DNA from: Zygnema cylindricum
Lineage: Eukaryota > Streptophyta > Zygnematophyceae > Zygnematales > Zygnemataceae
DNA length: 64,000 nucleotides
NCBI GenBank assembly: GCA_037447655.1
Contig: JBBHKE010001521.1
Location: 210,177 to 274,176, forward strand
Reading direction: 5' to 3'
Part shown: piece by piece, positions 11,615-24,375 of the stretch
Position numbering within the stretch: position 1 is the stretch's first letter
How the letters are laid out: each line of letters starts with the position of its first letter
The notes under the pieces: model-generated
The model's database searches: none
The model's input: only the letters and a program-made list of their open reading frames with translations
Told to the model about the DNA's origin: nothing
Position numbers and translations under genes: made by a program

Positions 11615-12478
11615 TTGATTTGGAGAAAACCTGAAAATAGGACGGCGGATGAAGAAGGTAATCTCCATTCAGCAGAGGTTAACAAGGAGGACCTCACGTT
11701 CTGGCACCATCGTATGTGTCACACTTCAGAGAGTAACATTAAAAAGATGATTCGTAATAGGGAGGTTCGAGGACTAGATGTGGCAACAGGAGAGAAGGTT
11801 ATTGGATGTGATGGATGCACAAAAGGGAAGCATAAAAAGATGCCTCATCCGGTGAAAGATTTGCAATTCAAAGCGAATGCCACTCTAGATATAGTCCATG
11901 TAGATCTTTGTGGGGACACAAATCTAGAAACCATTGGAAAAAATAAATACATTATGGTGTTAGTTGATGATTTTAGCATTAAGACATGGGTATATCTTTT
12001 AAAAGCTAAGTCAGACGCTCTTTAAACATTTAAAGACTTTGTGGTTATGGCTGAGAGGGAAAGAGGGAGGCAGGTAAAGGAGGTACGCTCGGACCGCGGA
12101 GGTGAATTTCTTGCTTTCGCTGATTATTGTAAAGAGACGGGGATTAAGCAACACTTCACGGCTCTTTATTCCCCACAATCAAATGGAATAGGTGAAAGGA
12201 AGAACCGGACATTGTAAGAGATGGTGCGAGCCATGCTCCATACGACAAAACTCACACATTGTCTTTGGGGAGAAGCAATCAAGGCAGCTAACCATATTAC
12301 CAACAGGAGAACAAACTCTGCTTTGGGCAACAAAACACCGGAGGAACCTTGGAGTGGACAAATACCTACGGTAAAACACTTAAGGATTTGGGGATGTGAG
12401 GCCATGGGATACATGGAGGAAAGAAATCGGGAGGGAAAGTTTGTTGCACGGTCATGGGAAGGATATTTTGTGGGATGT
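11615..12478 (+). pseudogene. Copia element G, integrase remnant
   Basis: One plus frame codes for the pre-integrase zinc region (WHHRMCHTS ... GCDGCTKGKHKK) and the integrase core with VHVDLCGD, SDRGGEF and SNGIGERKNRTL, which carry the D, D and E catalytic positions. The protein joins element cDNA to chromosomal DNA. The frame is broken by TAA at 12023-12025 and again near 12214, both in positions where related copies have Gln. Similarity to element H ends abruptly near 12478, so reverse transcriptase, RNase H and 3' LTR are absent. Confidence 0.8.
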
Positions 12479-14735
12479 ATTAGTGTTAATAGCAATATTC
12501 ATTCAAATGGTGCACATCATAAAACTTTGCTATACATAATTTAATGTTTTTTTTTTTAATAAACAGTGAACGTTAAGGTGAAAACTATTTGAAATAGTTC
12601 AAAAAAATGTTTAAATTTTTTGAACCAAATCAAATTGGATATTGCTAAACCGATTGGCCCAAACCAGTAAATCGTTAAAATATGTTAAGCTCTTTAAAGT
12701 ACGCTGGAAAATTATAAGGTTGTGTACCATGTTACCGAAACTTTGAAACGTAACTTTGGATTTTAGCGGAGATTCCTCGTACTACTTTGCAGAGATACAA
12801 TGTGTAAATATGAACTTGAAAATTGTATTTTGACGATCATAAACGTGAGTAAAAATTGAGACGGTTGTAGACAACTAAAATTTTTGGAAAAATTGTTGAG
12901 GTCTACAAATACAATGACTATTGTAGACGCCGAGTTTTTTGTGACATTGCAGATGTGACATTGCGAACTCATGCTCACTTGTGACTTCACAAAGTAACAA
13001 AAAATTTTGCCATATCTTTTCCAAATTTTTAAAAGTTTTCTTATTCTTCGCTCAACGGTTACTTTTAATAAATTCTCCTCATGGGTCGATTTTAGTAGAA
13101 GTTTGAAGGCGACCTAGCAAGCTGCGGTAGTGGGTCAAAAAGATAATAAAGACGAATTCGAGTGAATTCTAAATTTCAATATGACGCTTCTTTTGACACA
13201 TTTTTCATACGGTGAAATATTTTTTTGTTGCATGTTCAATTTCGGAGGGAAATAACAAAAATAAAACCCTTCCTTAAACACATGGGCACACAATATTATT
13301 AAAAAAATTTAATAATTGCTTCGTCAAACTTAACCTACTATTTTATACACCAATTGTAGATTGATACAACTTTTTTGTGTACTACAACGTAAATCACTTA
13401 TAGTCTTAGTAACACCGTATCTGCGCCCCTATATTTGACTCTCAAAAATAAAATAAAAATAATAATAGATTTTTCTTCCATTACACAAATATAAGTATGG
13501 TTTATTTAACATGAATTACACTAATTTGGACAACTTTAAACAGTATAGTTTATGAAGTATCTTAGAACTTACCAAATGTTTTCGCAATTTTAGACTATAG
13601 TAAAAAAAAAGTGTTGGATAACAATTTCAATACAGTAAAGTGAGTGGCGTCGCATGAAAGCGTACTCAAATTTTATTCTTGTAGATAAAGATTGACGAAA
13701 ATTGTGCGAAGTGGTGCTATCATGTTCAAACGTCGAATATGTAAAATTTCGGTAAGTCATATACACTTTGGAACATGTATCCAAGTTAGTGTTATGTGTG
13801 TTAATTAGAGTTGTTGATTCTTTGGCTCCACGTCAAAAAACCCAATACAAGATTAATAATACTATTTATTCTTTACACTAACAATATCAACACCACAAAC
13901 ATTTTTTGATGTACGTTTACACATACCTCTAAGACTCTCACACCTTTATGTAAATTTTCCTTATGCACGTACAATGGATAACACGTGTTTCGGCTTTATC
14001 GGGCAGAATCGATTTTTTGTGAAAAACCGAAATGACAAAAAACGAAAAACAAATTCGTCAAGTAAAATGGTAGAAAAACCGTGTTTGTTCAACTCAATTA
14101 GGTCCACTCTAAACGAGGATGAGTGCCACGCATCACAATCTGACCGTGCATCATATTACACAAGTACAGTGCCCCAATCCGTACTTTGGCATTTGCAGTC
14201 AAAGAGAATAATTTTCCTTCGACGATTTTCTCGAATACATGCTTGTAGTTTGACTAACCGATATTGTGTAGGATTAGTGGAATATATATATATATATATA
14301 AATATATATGTTTTGTCATAAGCCTTTGATACAATTGGAAGACTTCAAAATTTGCTTTAATCAAATTTTTCTCTAAACGTGTTTGACATGACGTTTATGC
14401 GACAAAAGAAATTGTAGGTTAAACCAATTATGATATTGTATTTTTTGTTGTCTTCGGACGCTTCATAGTTTTTTGACACATTGTGGATAAATGAGCTGTG
14501 CATAAAAGTAATAAAACCCAACAAAACCCTACGAATCGTTATAAGAGTCAACCATCACAATACAAATGTATTGGTACGCCAGACCGATATATTAGCAATA
14601 TGTCGTATTAATTTGTAAGGGATGTATATCGTACCACCATATTACTCTCAATAAACCAAAACAACTTAAATGATGATTATCTATAAGTAGTTATCAATAG
14701 ATAACCCTACCCTATTTATCGCTATTAGTGCTCCA
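12479..14735. other. Intergenic, no gene recognised
   Basis: AT-rich sequence with only short unsupported frames. It contains a TA-dinucleotide run near 14282-14310. Bases right after 12479 have a weak resemblance to the mariner-like terminal motif found elsewhere in the window. Confidence 0.45.
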
Positions 14736-15358
14736 CATTTTTTTGACAATTAAATCATCTTTCTTGAGTGTACACTTGTTAAGTTGTTGCTTTCACGGTT
14801 GCAATTGAAATTTAGGATTCTTACCATTTAGTTTTGGATTAGAAAACAAAAAATGGCATTTGTGCATTGGGAAAATATAGTCTAAACAACGAAAGAATCA
14901 TAAGCGATTTAGTGTTCTTGATTCAACGAAGTGATAAACCCGAGCTAAAACTTAACCAGCCGTTTTCATGATTACACCTCCTATCGCTGGTAGAGTTAGT
15001 GAATTATTGCATTGATAGTTCATTAAAAATACCTACACTAAACTATGTTTTATAATGCAACTTAATTTGGGCCACTTCTTCAACTATATTTTATTAAAAC
15101 AAATGTATGAGCTGATGTAAAGAAAAATTCTACTTGGAATAGAGGATTAATTCTACTAGCATATGCAGGCGTAGTCACGATATCGACATATAGAGCTGAT
15201 AAATCAGTAAAACATAGTGATATTGAGCTTCTCCATATATAGAATCGATATATTGATTATCAGGTACCCAAAGTAGGTACATATCGAATATCTCAAAGGG
15301 GCCTTCAATACACAAAACTACATATTGTATCGCTATTAATGCTAAAAAAAATTTCCAA

Positions 15359-15496
15359 CTTAAAACATTTTTCTCCTTGCAAAGTTGTCAGATTGTTAAT
15401 TTAACAGTTGCAATTGAAAGGTGAGATTTCCACCATTTGATCGGCAGTCTCCCACCAAAATTCCGACATGTGTGTACGGAGAAAGGATGCTTTAAG
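15359..15496. repeat. Short foldback element, copy 1
   Basis: About 138 bp bounded by CTTAAAACATTTTTCTCC and, in inverted orientation, GGAGAAAGGATGCTTTAAG. A second copy lies at 16569-16707. A degenerate relative of the left half may be present near 14745. Regions around them are rich in ATATCG/CGATAT words. Confidence 0.45.
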
Positions 15497-16568
15497 TGGC
15501 TAAAAAAATAGCAAACCTAAAAACCCCATAAAAAACCCTGAAAAACCTTAAAAAACCCTAACTGGAAACAACTACGGAAATGCACCTATTGCCAATCAAG
15601 CTTGAGTGGTCCGCCTCTTATGCATTATGAACGGTATAGTTTTGTGTATTTATAATTATAAGTACTAATTATAGTACTTTATAAACGTCGTGCGAAACGA
15701 GTGTAATACAGTATAATACAGCGTGTATCGCTATCTGGTAAATTCATAGCGCGATAATTTTGATATTCGATATATCGAATATCGATCGAGCACTATCCTC
15801 AATATATCGTACCGAGACCAAAATAAATTATCGCGATATATAATATCTTTTAAATTTAATATTTCATATTTTTATATAATGTGTTATTTTAGCGAAAAAG
15901 ACAAATTGCCTTATACGCCACGTACAATGTGATTTTCGTTGCGTGACTTAAAGGCCGCAAAACGTAACCGACAGAAAAAGTAAGACTTATGTTATTTATA
16001 TAGTTAATTATTTAGGATATGGTTACATCAAGAGGTCTTTGTAATAGTACGGACAGCAAAATTTATGTATTACAGAGGCCTCGGTTACATCCCGTATCGT
16101 GTGTAAATAATTTTTTAGGTACGTGTTCTGATTTAAGTGCTCCACGTAAGCTGCCGATCAAATCTTAAAATCGTCAAAGATTTGGAAACCGACCATTTTC
16201 GTCTGGAAATCCGTACTTGCGAATTCCGTACATGTACTTCGCAAGTGTACCGCCTCAATGTACCTCAAAGATCTCCTTCACTCTGCTGACTTTCAAAAAA
16301 AAACCGTTTTACTTTTCGGCAAAGAATTTACGGTCACCTTGCCAAAAGCACATGACTTTAGAGACCTGTGAAAACTTTCATTTGTTTTTTTTAATGCTTC
16401 AATACATCGAAGATACGATAAATTGGCGATATATCGCGATATTTTGATTTTCGATATATCGAAGCGATACATCGATTATCGGGCACCTGAAATTTGATAT
16501 ATATCGAATATCGGCAAATGGTCCTCGATACCCAACACTAGCTATTAGGATTGATAATTATTTTGTCG

Positions 16569-16707
16569 CTTAAAACATCTTTTCTCCATACCCATTTGTC
16601 CAATTTTAGATTTGAGACTGCCAATCGGGAGGTAAGAATCTTGCCTCTTAATCACAGCCTTCAAATCCACAATCCGACAATTGTTTACGGAGGAAAGATG
16701 TTTTAGG
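16569..16707. repeat. Short foldback element, copy 2
   Basis: About 139 bp with terminal inverted repeats CTTAAAACATCTTTTCTCC and GGAGGAAAGATGTTTTAGG. The size and architecture are those of a miniature inverted-repeat element, though I could not define a target duplication. Confidence 0.5.
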
Positions 16708-17069
16708 GGACCAAAAAAACCTTAATAGTAATAGCGATTCACGTTGTACTGTGCCGTACTAACAGTAAAGTAATGGCGCAAACGAAATCTGGTACATAAA
16801 GAATTAGGGATTGTATACGTTTGAAACACTAAGGGTACGGTCAGTCTTGCGTACCTGCGAACGCAAAGTGTACGAAAAGTATTTCCGTACGTTAAGTACG
16901 AACTAATCTTCCATAGTGCATACCATAGTTCCATTTAGGCTCAAATATCGACGATATCAATTTGTCGTATTATCCATATCAGCATTCTTTTCATACAAAC
17001 TTAGAGTGATGGAAGCTTCAAAGACTTGTTTAGCAAACACTCCACTACTAGATACATTTCGCATATTGG

Positions 17070-17438
17070 AAATGGAACATGTTGTTGGAGGAGCAAGCCA
17101 CAGTATTTGACTACTCAGTCAACGATGGAGGTCGAGTAAATGGCTAGTAGCTCAGCTCTTAAGGAGCTTCTATTTGTAAAAATTTTACGTCAGGGCATGG
17201 CTTTTTGCAATCTAGACCCCAAGTTGTACGGTGTCACAATCAGGCTACAATTGTTATTGCTTGTATTCTAGTCACGATTTTAAAGGCAAACATGTTAATA
17301 CAAAAATTCACTTTGTCAAAGAAAAGGTTAAAATTGAGTTATCAGCAAGATGAGAAAATAATAATAGATATGATGACCAAAACACTCATTGTACGTAAAT
17401 TACAATTTTGCAAAGAAACATGTGGCTTAAGTGAATAG
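17070..17438 (+). pseudogene. Copia RNase H and polyprotein C-terminus
   Basis: The plus strand reads CWRSKPQYLTTQSTMEVE, a stop where Tyr is expected, then MASSSALKELLFVK. After frame changes it reads NQATIVIA and LSYQQDEKIIIDMMTKTL, ending KETCGLSE with a stop at 17436-17438. This is the Copia RNase H region and the usual C-terminus after it. RNase H degrades the RNA strand during reverse transcription. No reverse transcriptase is left upstream. The sequence right after the stop should include a polypurine tract and 3' LTR, but I could not delimit them. Confidence 0.65.
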
Positions 17439-18900
17439 CATAGTCTAAGGCTTTAGAGGATTGTTGTTTTAAAGCCTTAGTTCTCTTAGTAATGAAGTTG
17501 TGAAAGAAAGAGATTTGGGACTTAGAATATATATTTAAGTCTTGAGTTACTATGTACCACATTATGGGTGTCGATAGTAGAATACGGAGAACATCTAAAG
17601 GTGCACTCTCAAGACACAAGTTAATATATGATAAAGTCTCATTTTATGGATGTTAAAAGAAACCTAAAAGATAGATGTCGATGGAAACTCGAGGGATTTC
17701 GTTTGGGATCTTTGCAACACAAAACACATGATCAACTGTGCCAAATGGAATTGTGGACGTTGGATGAAGTCCGACGTTATTTTGGAAATATAATGTATTG
17801 TGAATCCCATCCGCTGTCAAATTGTGATAAGTTGAATGCCTACGAATATTTATGGAATTCGGAAAGAATTCCAAAGATTTTTTGGCTAACGAAGAGTACA
17901 AGTGACATGGACAACTAATGACTCAGAAGTGATGAAACTAAAATGAATATTACTACAATTATACATGTAGGATCGCCAAAAGTACGTGATTACGTTCTTT
18001 GGTGTAATAATTTTTAATTCTTTAAATGATTCCTATTAGCTCAATGACCAGAAACTCTCTAAGTGTATAAATTTTTAGAATAAAGCATTTTCAGATAGGA
18101 ACAACTTTTGTGTGATAAACACATATTAGTGTTTTTGTTAACATAGATTGGAGACATCTTTAAGTTTTATAAAAGATTTTTGTTTATGCATTTTTAATTG
18201 TATCTTCGACACTTTCACAAATTTTGGGGCAGGTTTAGTGCCTTCATTTCCTATTGTTGTTGTTAAAATTGCTTGTTCAAACTGTTTCTCCTAAAGGCTG
18301 TCAGTTTTTGTACTTATGGGATGGCTTTTGCATCATATTTTTTTGCTGCTCCAGGTGTCTCAAAACAACTGTTTTCTTCTTTTATGCCCACCGATTGGGA
18401 CAATCAAGGTTATCGTCTTGGGTCTATTGATAATGGTGTAGCTTTTTGACTATCGCTAATAGACCAACCTGATTTACCGAGTCCTTTCACCTTGCCTATG
18501 ATTTCTGTCCAGCTGTTAAAACCATCATCTCTCCCATCTATATTGACAACAATCTCATCATTTTTCTTTGTCTCATCTACGTTATCAGTTGAGGAGATTG
18601 ACTATGAAAATTGCAAGGTATCCAACTCGCATTTCTTTTCTTTTTAGTTTTCTCCAGTTCTTGTATTTGATCAATCTTGTTCATCCTCACCTTTTGATAG
18701 TTCCTCGTCGTCGAAAATACTTATGAATAAACCTCATTTTTGTTTTTCAATGAATAAGGATACTATGTCCTAATCTCATTTTAAGATGTTATACGATGTG
18801 GAAATGTAAGACCTCACATTTTTATATCTAAATAACTTTGACCTTTGCTTCGCATACCCTCTAATTGGTTGGTACCTCTAAGGTTCGACCTTCACTTTAT
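17439..18900. other. Intergenic, with one unassigned frame
   Basis: A 96-codon plus frame at 17628-17918 (MIKSHFMDVKRNLKDRC onward) has no family I recognise and may be LTR or unrelated sequence. The rest is AT-rich with no supported gene. Confidence 0.4.
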
Positions 18901-18911
18901 ATTATTGCAAG

Positions 18912-19115
18912 ATGACGGAATATTCCCTTCCTTTTACACACGTTAGTGTGCGAGAGATCATCGACCGGGTAAATATTCCATGCCTGGCTGATGTTGTCGA
19001 GGTATTGGATGCACAAGGTAACGTAATTTATGTCGTTGTCCTAAAGATCAACAGAAAATTTGTTGTTGCCAAGCGTGTTGTTGCCCAATCACGACCAAGT
19101 ATGACGATACCGTAG
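18912..19115 (+). CDS. Small open frame, possible degenerate retroelement N-terminus
   Basis: A 67-codon frame starts MTEYSLPFTHVSVREIIDR and is rich in Val. I do not recognise it. It lies about 1.3 kb upstream of a decayed retroviral-type protease on the same strand, so it could be the start of that element's Gag. Nothing in the frame itself proves this. Confidence 0.25.
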   Translation: MTEYSLPFTHVSVREIIDRVNIPCLADVVEVLDAQGNVIYVVVLKINRKFVVAKRVVAQSRPSMTIP

Positions 19116-19849
19116 TGGGATCCTTTTTTTTCATGAATGATCTTTTATAAAAATATAACTGAATGCATAATCCGGATCAGATGGAAAAGTTATTGATATT
19201 GAAAGTAAATCACCATGTTTAATGTGCTCTCACGGGAAGCGTTACCAAACCAAATGTCTAATGCAGAAGCTGTTCAAATATTTAGTGGATACTTTCGTGT
19301 TCATTTGAAGAGATGTATACAAAGCCATCTCACTAAGACACACGGATTGAAATTTAGCTTTGTTTAGGCTGCCCAATTTGATTTGCGGTGGGGTAAGAGA
19401 TGCTGTCACGTTGGTGAGAGGCTCACGATAATCCAAAAGTGGTTCCTAAAGAATCGGTCGCAACCATTTGCCTTAATTGTTGTAACCATTTGCCAAATAA
19501 TCGACCTCTTAAGGTGTCACCATGGGCATATTGTGTATTCCACCAAGAAATAGGATTTTTTCTCCTTGTGGCTAAACCATACATGATTCAAGGTTCTGTC
19601 CGAAAAAATCGACCACTTGTGCCCATTGTAAGAAAATTGGACCTTTTTTCCATCGTTATTATATTAAGAACCATTAGTTCTTATATCAAAACCAAAAGTG
19701 TAGCAGTGATGTTCTTGCTTATGTCGCTAAGGTGTTTACCTTTTGAAAATAAAATGAAAAGATGCACCACCAAAAGGATAAAGGTGTGAGGAAGAACACT
19801 TGGAGGTGTAAGCCCAAATAGCCACTATGATGAAGGAGAAATAAGAATC

Positions 19850-20781
19850 CTTCATGTCTGGTGAAGCGTGAGCTCACCGAGATGGCAAGTAAAGTCGTCA
19901 ATACTCCCACGTTGGCTGGTTGAAGCTTACAGGGGTCTACTATACAACAACCAACCTCCACATTTGACAAGGGTACTATGGACCATAACCCCGATGGGAA
20001 GGCTCCCTACATTTGTATTCATCTACCTTTCACAAACGAGGCTGTGCTTGTGCCTCCTTTGGTGTAAACAGCTTTGAGTTTCACTATTGAATCCCTTGTC
20101 ATCTTTGATTGTACCATTTAGGACAACCATTTAGAGTTAGAGAATGTCATCTTTGATCATACCATTTAGGACAACCATATAGAGTTAGAGAACGTCTCTG
20201 TATAATGTCCACGATGTTAACTAGATCTTGGAGAAATCTTCTCTTCCTAAGGATGAGAAAATGACATCGGTAGTTTTGAAAGCATTTTATCAGAAGTGAT
20301 TTATCACTGCCATGCACCTAATTCACATCACGAGCGTAACACATTATACCCACACATGGACTTTCTTGATAATAGGGCAAAGTCTTTCCCCATTAATGGA
20401 GTCGCTTTCTTTCTCTTTCTCGTGGATATGGGGGCTAAGCTTGTTATATTACGGGCTACCTACTCAATTTTAGCAGTTGGAATCCTGCCACTCAATTATC
20501 CCATTCCAAAGATAATTGACAATCTCGATTTCGTTATTGATTTTCGTAAATTCGATGGAAATTACAAACATACCTTGCAAATTCCACTCTCTCCCATTTC
20601 TACACCTTCGTTGGCTCCTTGTGATCCTTTAGGATATTCTCTAATCAATTGGGAATTGTTTCACCTTAATCCTCACCACGACGACTTTGTCATTTTTGAT
20701 CTTTTTCGTCATTTTAAAAAAAAATCTAGAATTTTATGTAATTTGGCCAATACCTCAATTGCGGATTTCAGATTTTTATAG
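19850..20781 (+). pseudogene. Decayed retroelement protease region
   Basis: A plus frame from 20296 codes for FPINGVAFFLFLVDMGAKLV followed by AVGILPLNYPIP, the layout of a retroviral-type aspartic protease in which the active-site triad D-T/S-G is changed to D-M-G. The same frame can be followed upstream to about 19850 through several stops, over an acidic linker that contains a 16-codon tandem repeat (20098-20193). The reading downstream of 20780 fades. The Thr-to-Met change and the stops indicate a dead copy. Family placement is uncertain. Confidence 0.5.
20098..20193 (+). repeat. 48-bp tandem duplication
   Basis: Two 48-bp units start GTCATCTTTGAT at 20098 and 20146 and differ at a few bases. 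Each equals 16 codons in the frame of the decayed protease and carries the same in-frame TAG where Gln is likely ancestral. Confidence 0.75.
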
Positions 20782-20879
20782 AAATTTTTATTTCTTGATT
20801 CGACGACTGTATGGCGAACCGGATCATGTACTCGGTAAAGATTACATTTCGAACTATATCCAAAAAAGGTTATCTTCTA

Positions 20880-21630
20880 ACTTCTTACCGAAATGTTTTC
20901 TAAAATTTTTTGTGATTCTACATAAAAAGTGGCTCGACACTCCCAAATCCGAAGATGGTGAAGTGTAGGCTTCAGGTTGTACCACATCATGAAGAGTTTC
21001 GAAATTGACGTAAGCCGCCGATTACAGATGTAATTTGAGGTCAAGATTGCATCTCCCCATAGCAACATTGAATGACCAAAAGAGTACAACATTGAACAAA
21101 CCATTTCTTTTACTATTCGATTTTTGCGTTCGGCAACTCCATTAGATTCTAAGGAGTAAGATGCCGTAAACTGATGCCTGATTTCCCATTCTCGACAGTA
21201 TCCATCAAATGTGATGAATTCACCACCGTTTTTTGACCGAATTGATTTCAATTTTCTTTCGCATTAGCTATCGGCCCAGACATGCCACTCCTTACATCTC
21301 TCAAGTGCTTCAGATTTTGATTTCAAAAGGATTACCCAAGAGAACCGAGAGTAATCATCAATAATGACCAAGATATATCTATTTCCCCAAATATTCTCCG
21401 GTTTGATGTCACCGCGTAAATCAGCATGGATTAATTCAAGGGAATTTTGTGATCTGAATTTAATTTCTTTAATCGGATGAGGATTCCAAATTTTCCTCCC
21501 TTGACCACACCCTTCGCATCCGTTCACTTTTTCTCCCTAGACCAAATCCAAGACTCTTGCACACCCCTTTTTCATTATTCGTTTTACGCTACCCTCGGAT
21601 GTTTGGCACATCCGATGATGTCAAAGAGTT
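20880..21630 (-). pseudogene. Copia integrase remnant
   Basis: The minus strand codes for the pre-integrase zinc region (HHRMCQTSEGSVKRIMKKG, then a stop, then NGCEGCGQGRK) and the integrase core with LIHADLRGDI, RSKNGGEF and ESNGVAERKNRIV. The usual D of SDRGGEF is Lys here (SKNGGEF) and the following residue is Asn. A TAG at 21264-21266 and a TAG near 21538 interrupt one otherwise continuous frame. The fragment ends near 20880 beside unrelated sequence. It differs from elements G and H, so it is another Copia lineage. Confidence 0.75.
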
Positions 21631-22249
21631 AAATCTCCCAAAAATTTTGAAATTTGGCCGCTTAAACTATCCGGTTGCAAATCAGTTTTCGAAAAATAAT
21701 CCTAAGATACGTAGTCTCCACTATTGTTTGATTTTGAGTCTTAACATTAATTGACCTTGTAAGTTGAGCTAATTCAATTCCTTAAATTTGGGACCTCAAT
21801 TTTATCCCTTATAAGCTAGATTTGAGTAAACTTGGTGAAGTCACGATTCATACACCACACTTAGAAGGTGTTTCTATAGGGTCCACTAATATAGGTCAGC
21901 TTTAGTCATTTTTCAACTACATGTCTGCTCTCGAATGAAAAGAAAGTTTGTTTGGCTTTTCGAAGGAACTTCCTTCACAAAATGTTATTGGTTTTCTTGT
22001 CTTTTAGTTTTACTTCTTCAAACATCTGTTTGTCAATCATTTTTTATACTCTCTCATAACCTATATGGTCTAATTTTCTACACAGTAGAAGCCATGACCA
22101 TAAAACTTGCCACCTAGATTTAAACTTTACTTTTCATTTCATCTTTGGCTCTTTTATGCCTTAACATGTTATTTCCTCCTCTTATACTTAGAATTGCTAT
22201 CTTACATTGCTTGCTGGCTACTTGGTTTCTAATTTTAAGTACTATCTCT

Positions 22250-22778
22250 TGTTAGGTTTTGATATGAGAACTCTTTTAGCAACGAGTCATTCTTGTAGCT
22301 AAAGCAGCGACGACCAGCGACGAAGTAGTTTCGTCGGTGGATATTTGAAGTGACGTAGAAGTTAAATGTCCGTTTCGTGTCACGTATGTTTGAATAGTAC
22401 ACCGTGAATTGTTATTAGCCTTATGTACTCTATATCGACACCCCAAAATTTTGACATTGTTATCTTAAATATAATAAATTACACTATTTAAGGACGTGGA
22501 CCATAATCTGCCACGTCTGCTAACATTAAATTAGAATTAATGACACTAATTTTTTCTTTACACTAATAATTTGTATACGCTAATAACGATTCAAGGTGTA
22601 TTATAGAAGTGAAGTGGAAATTGCTTGGTAGTTTCGGTTCAATTAAGTTCAAGTCGTACCGTGTGATTCAAGTTGGTTCGCGGTTGACTTTTTCTAATCG
22701 TAACGTGTTGTTCAAGTCGGTTCAACCTGTCGGTCGTTCATTTCACCACGTTGACTCTTACGCATTTGTAGTCGTGTA

Positions 22779-22815
<37 letters not shown>

Positions 22816-22991
22816 AGACTTTGTGGTAAAATTTTCTTTTTGGAGGCGTAGCATATAAAGGAGGCGTAGAAAGGTCAAAAAGGAAAAGGAAGGAAGAAAA
22901 GGAGTTGTATTTGCATTGTGCTTAATATATTGAATGTTTTTAGAGGAACACCGTTGTTGTATGAATATTTAAATTGGTTTGTAATCTTTCA
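22250..22991 (+). repeat. 5' LTR of element H
   Basis: 742 bp from TGTTAGG to TTTCA. It is longer than the 3' LTR because of a MITE insertion at 22400-22598. A TA run lies at 22781-22809. Confidence 0.85.
22400..22598. mobile_element. Mariner-like MITE nested in the 5' LTR of element H
   Basis: 199 bp with terminal inverted repeats CACCGTGAATTGTTATTAGC and, reverse-complemented, CACCTTGAATCGTTATTAGC. TA flanks both ends. The 3' LTR at 28100-28125 shows the empty site, in which a single TA occurs at the insertion point. TA duplication and this architecture fit Tc1/mariner-type non-autonomous elements. Confidence 0.85.
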
Positions 22992-22993
22992 AT

Positions 22994-23005
22994 TGGTATC
23001 TGAGC
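22994..23005 (+). other. Primer binding site of element H
   Basis: TGGTATCTGAGC lies two bases after the LTR end. It matches the common plant primer binding site TGGTATCAGAGC (complement of the initiator tRNA-Met 3' end) at 11 of 12 bases. This contrasts with the half-tRNA type of the first Copia family. Confidence 0.85.
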
Positions 23006-23029
23006 GAGTTACTGGCAACATTTGCCGGT

Positions 23030-24375
23030 ATGGCGGAGAAAGGAAAATCCTCGGTGGAACCTAGTGGAAGAGCTAGTGGGGGAGTTAGTGGAGGAGGAGT
23101 TACAGTGACACAATATGATAAGTATGACAAATGGGGGGAGAAAAATGTGAAGATGGATGAGGGAACGTTTGAACGCTTTCAAGAGTTTCTCAACACACAA
23201 GAAGATGATAGAGATGGAGGAGTAAGTGGAGACTCACACAACTCTAAGAATATAAAGAAAAATAAGGGGAAACCCAAATTTTATGAGGAAGAGGAGGAGA
23301 GCGAAGATGATGATCTTAAAGTGTTTAATAAAACCATCGTCTTCACTCGTTCCAACTATTCAATTCGGAAGAGAAACATTCGAGGAGCATTGAAACCGAA
23401 AAACTTTGGGACATCGTTATCAGGGAAGAAACACGATTGGATCCTTCCGTGGATCCAGCCGGAGCACATAAGTGGGACAATAAAGATATGGGGGCCTCTA
23501 CCGCACTTATACAAAGTTGTGTTAGTTCTATGCATAAACATCTTCTAACTCATGATAGGGCTTTTGATTATTGGACCGCTTTGCAAAATGCGTTTAAAAA
23601 AAGGATTTGAGGCAAATGAAAATTATCTCATTGAAGAATATATTGGGTTTAGAATGAAGGAGAATGAGTCCATTGATGATGGAGTCAAAAGGTTTAATGT
23701 CATCATTGAACAACTTAACTCACTCAATAACTTCCCTACAAAAAAAGAGAGGTTGTTTGTCTTTACGAGGAGTCTTCCAAGCAAGTTTGCGGTAGCAAAC
23801 GAGGTCATCAAGGGGCGAGATAAACTGATAATGGCATACGCTATCAATCACTTGAAAAGTACGGAGGAGGAGAAAGCAACACCAAAAGAGGAAACCAAGG
23901 GGTCATCTTATCAGAGTTTATCAAGAGGAGGATGACGAAGGAGCTTACAGCTTTAGGGGGTCTAGGGGGAGAGGAGGTGGACATCGTGGATGAGGAGGCA
24001 GGTCACAAGGCCCAGGGAGAGGCTCATATCAACGTGGTACCTCTCAGATGACTTGTTACAATTGTAACGAGATTGGGCATGGCTTTTTTGAATACCCAGG
24101 CAATAGTAAACAATGTAACATCTGTCATAAATGGGGACACATTGGTCCCGGTTGTTATAAAAACAAGGGAAACAATCGCGGAGGGGGACAATTTAGAGGC
24201 AGAGGAAGTGGAGGAATCGGTTCATCCGGCAGAAGGGATTTTATTGGGGATGGGCCAGTGGGACAAGATCAAGAATTCTTCGTTTCACTCATAGAGGAAT
24301 CACAAGAAGAAGAGGATATCCTATTTCACACACAGGCAAAGAGAGTAAAGGAAAATTTAACATTTGGATCATAGA
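23030..24375 (+). pseudogene. Copia element H, gag remnant
   Basis: The Gag frame begins at ATG 23030 (MAEKGKSSVEPSGRASGG), continues with an acidic, Lys-rich segment, and shifts frame near 23390 and again at the A-run near 23590. It then reads NYLIEEYIGFRMKENESIDD and a Gly/Arg-rich tail with two CCHC knuckles at 24048-24165. The first knuckle is damaged because its last Cys is Tyr (CYNCNEIGHGFFEY), whereas element G keeps Cys. The second (CNICHKWGHIGPGC) is intact. Gag would form the particle and bind element RNA. Confidence 0.8.
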
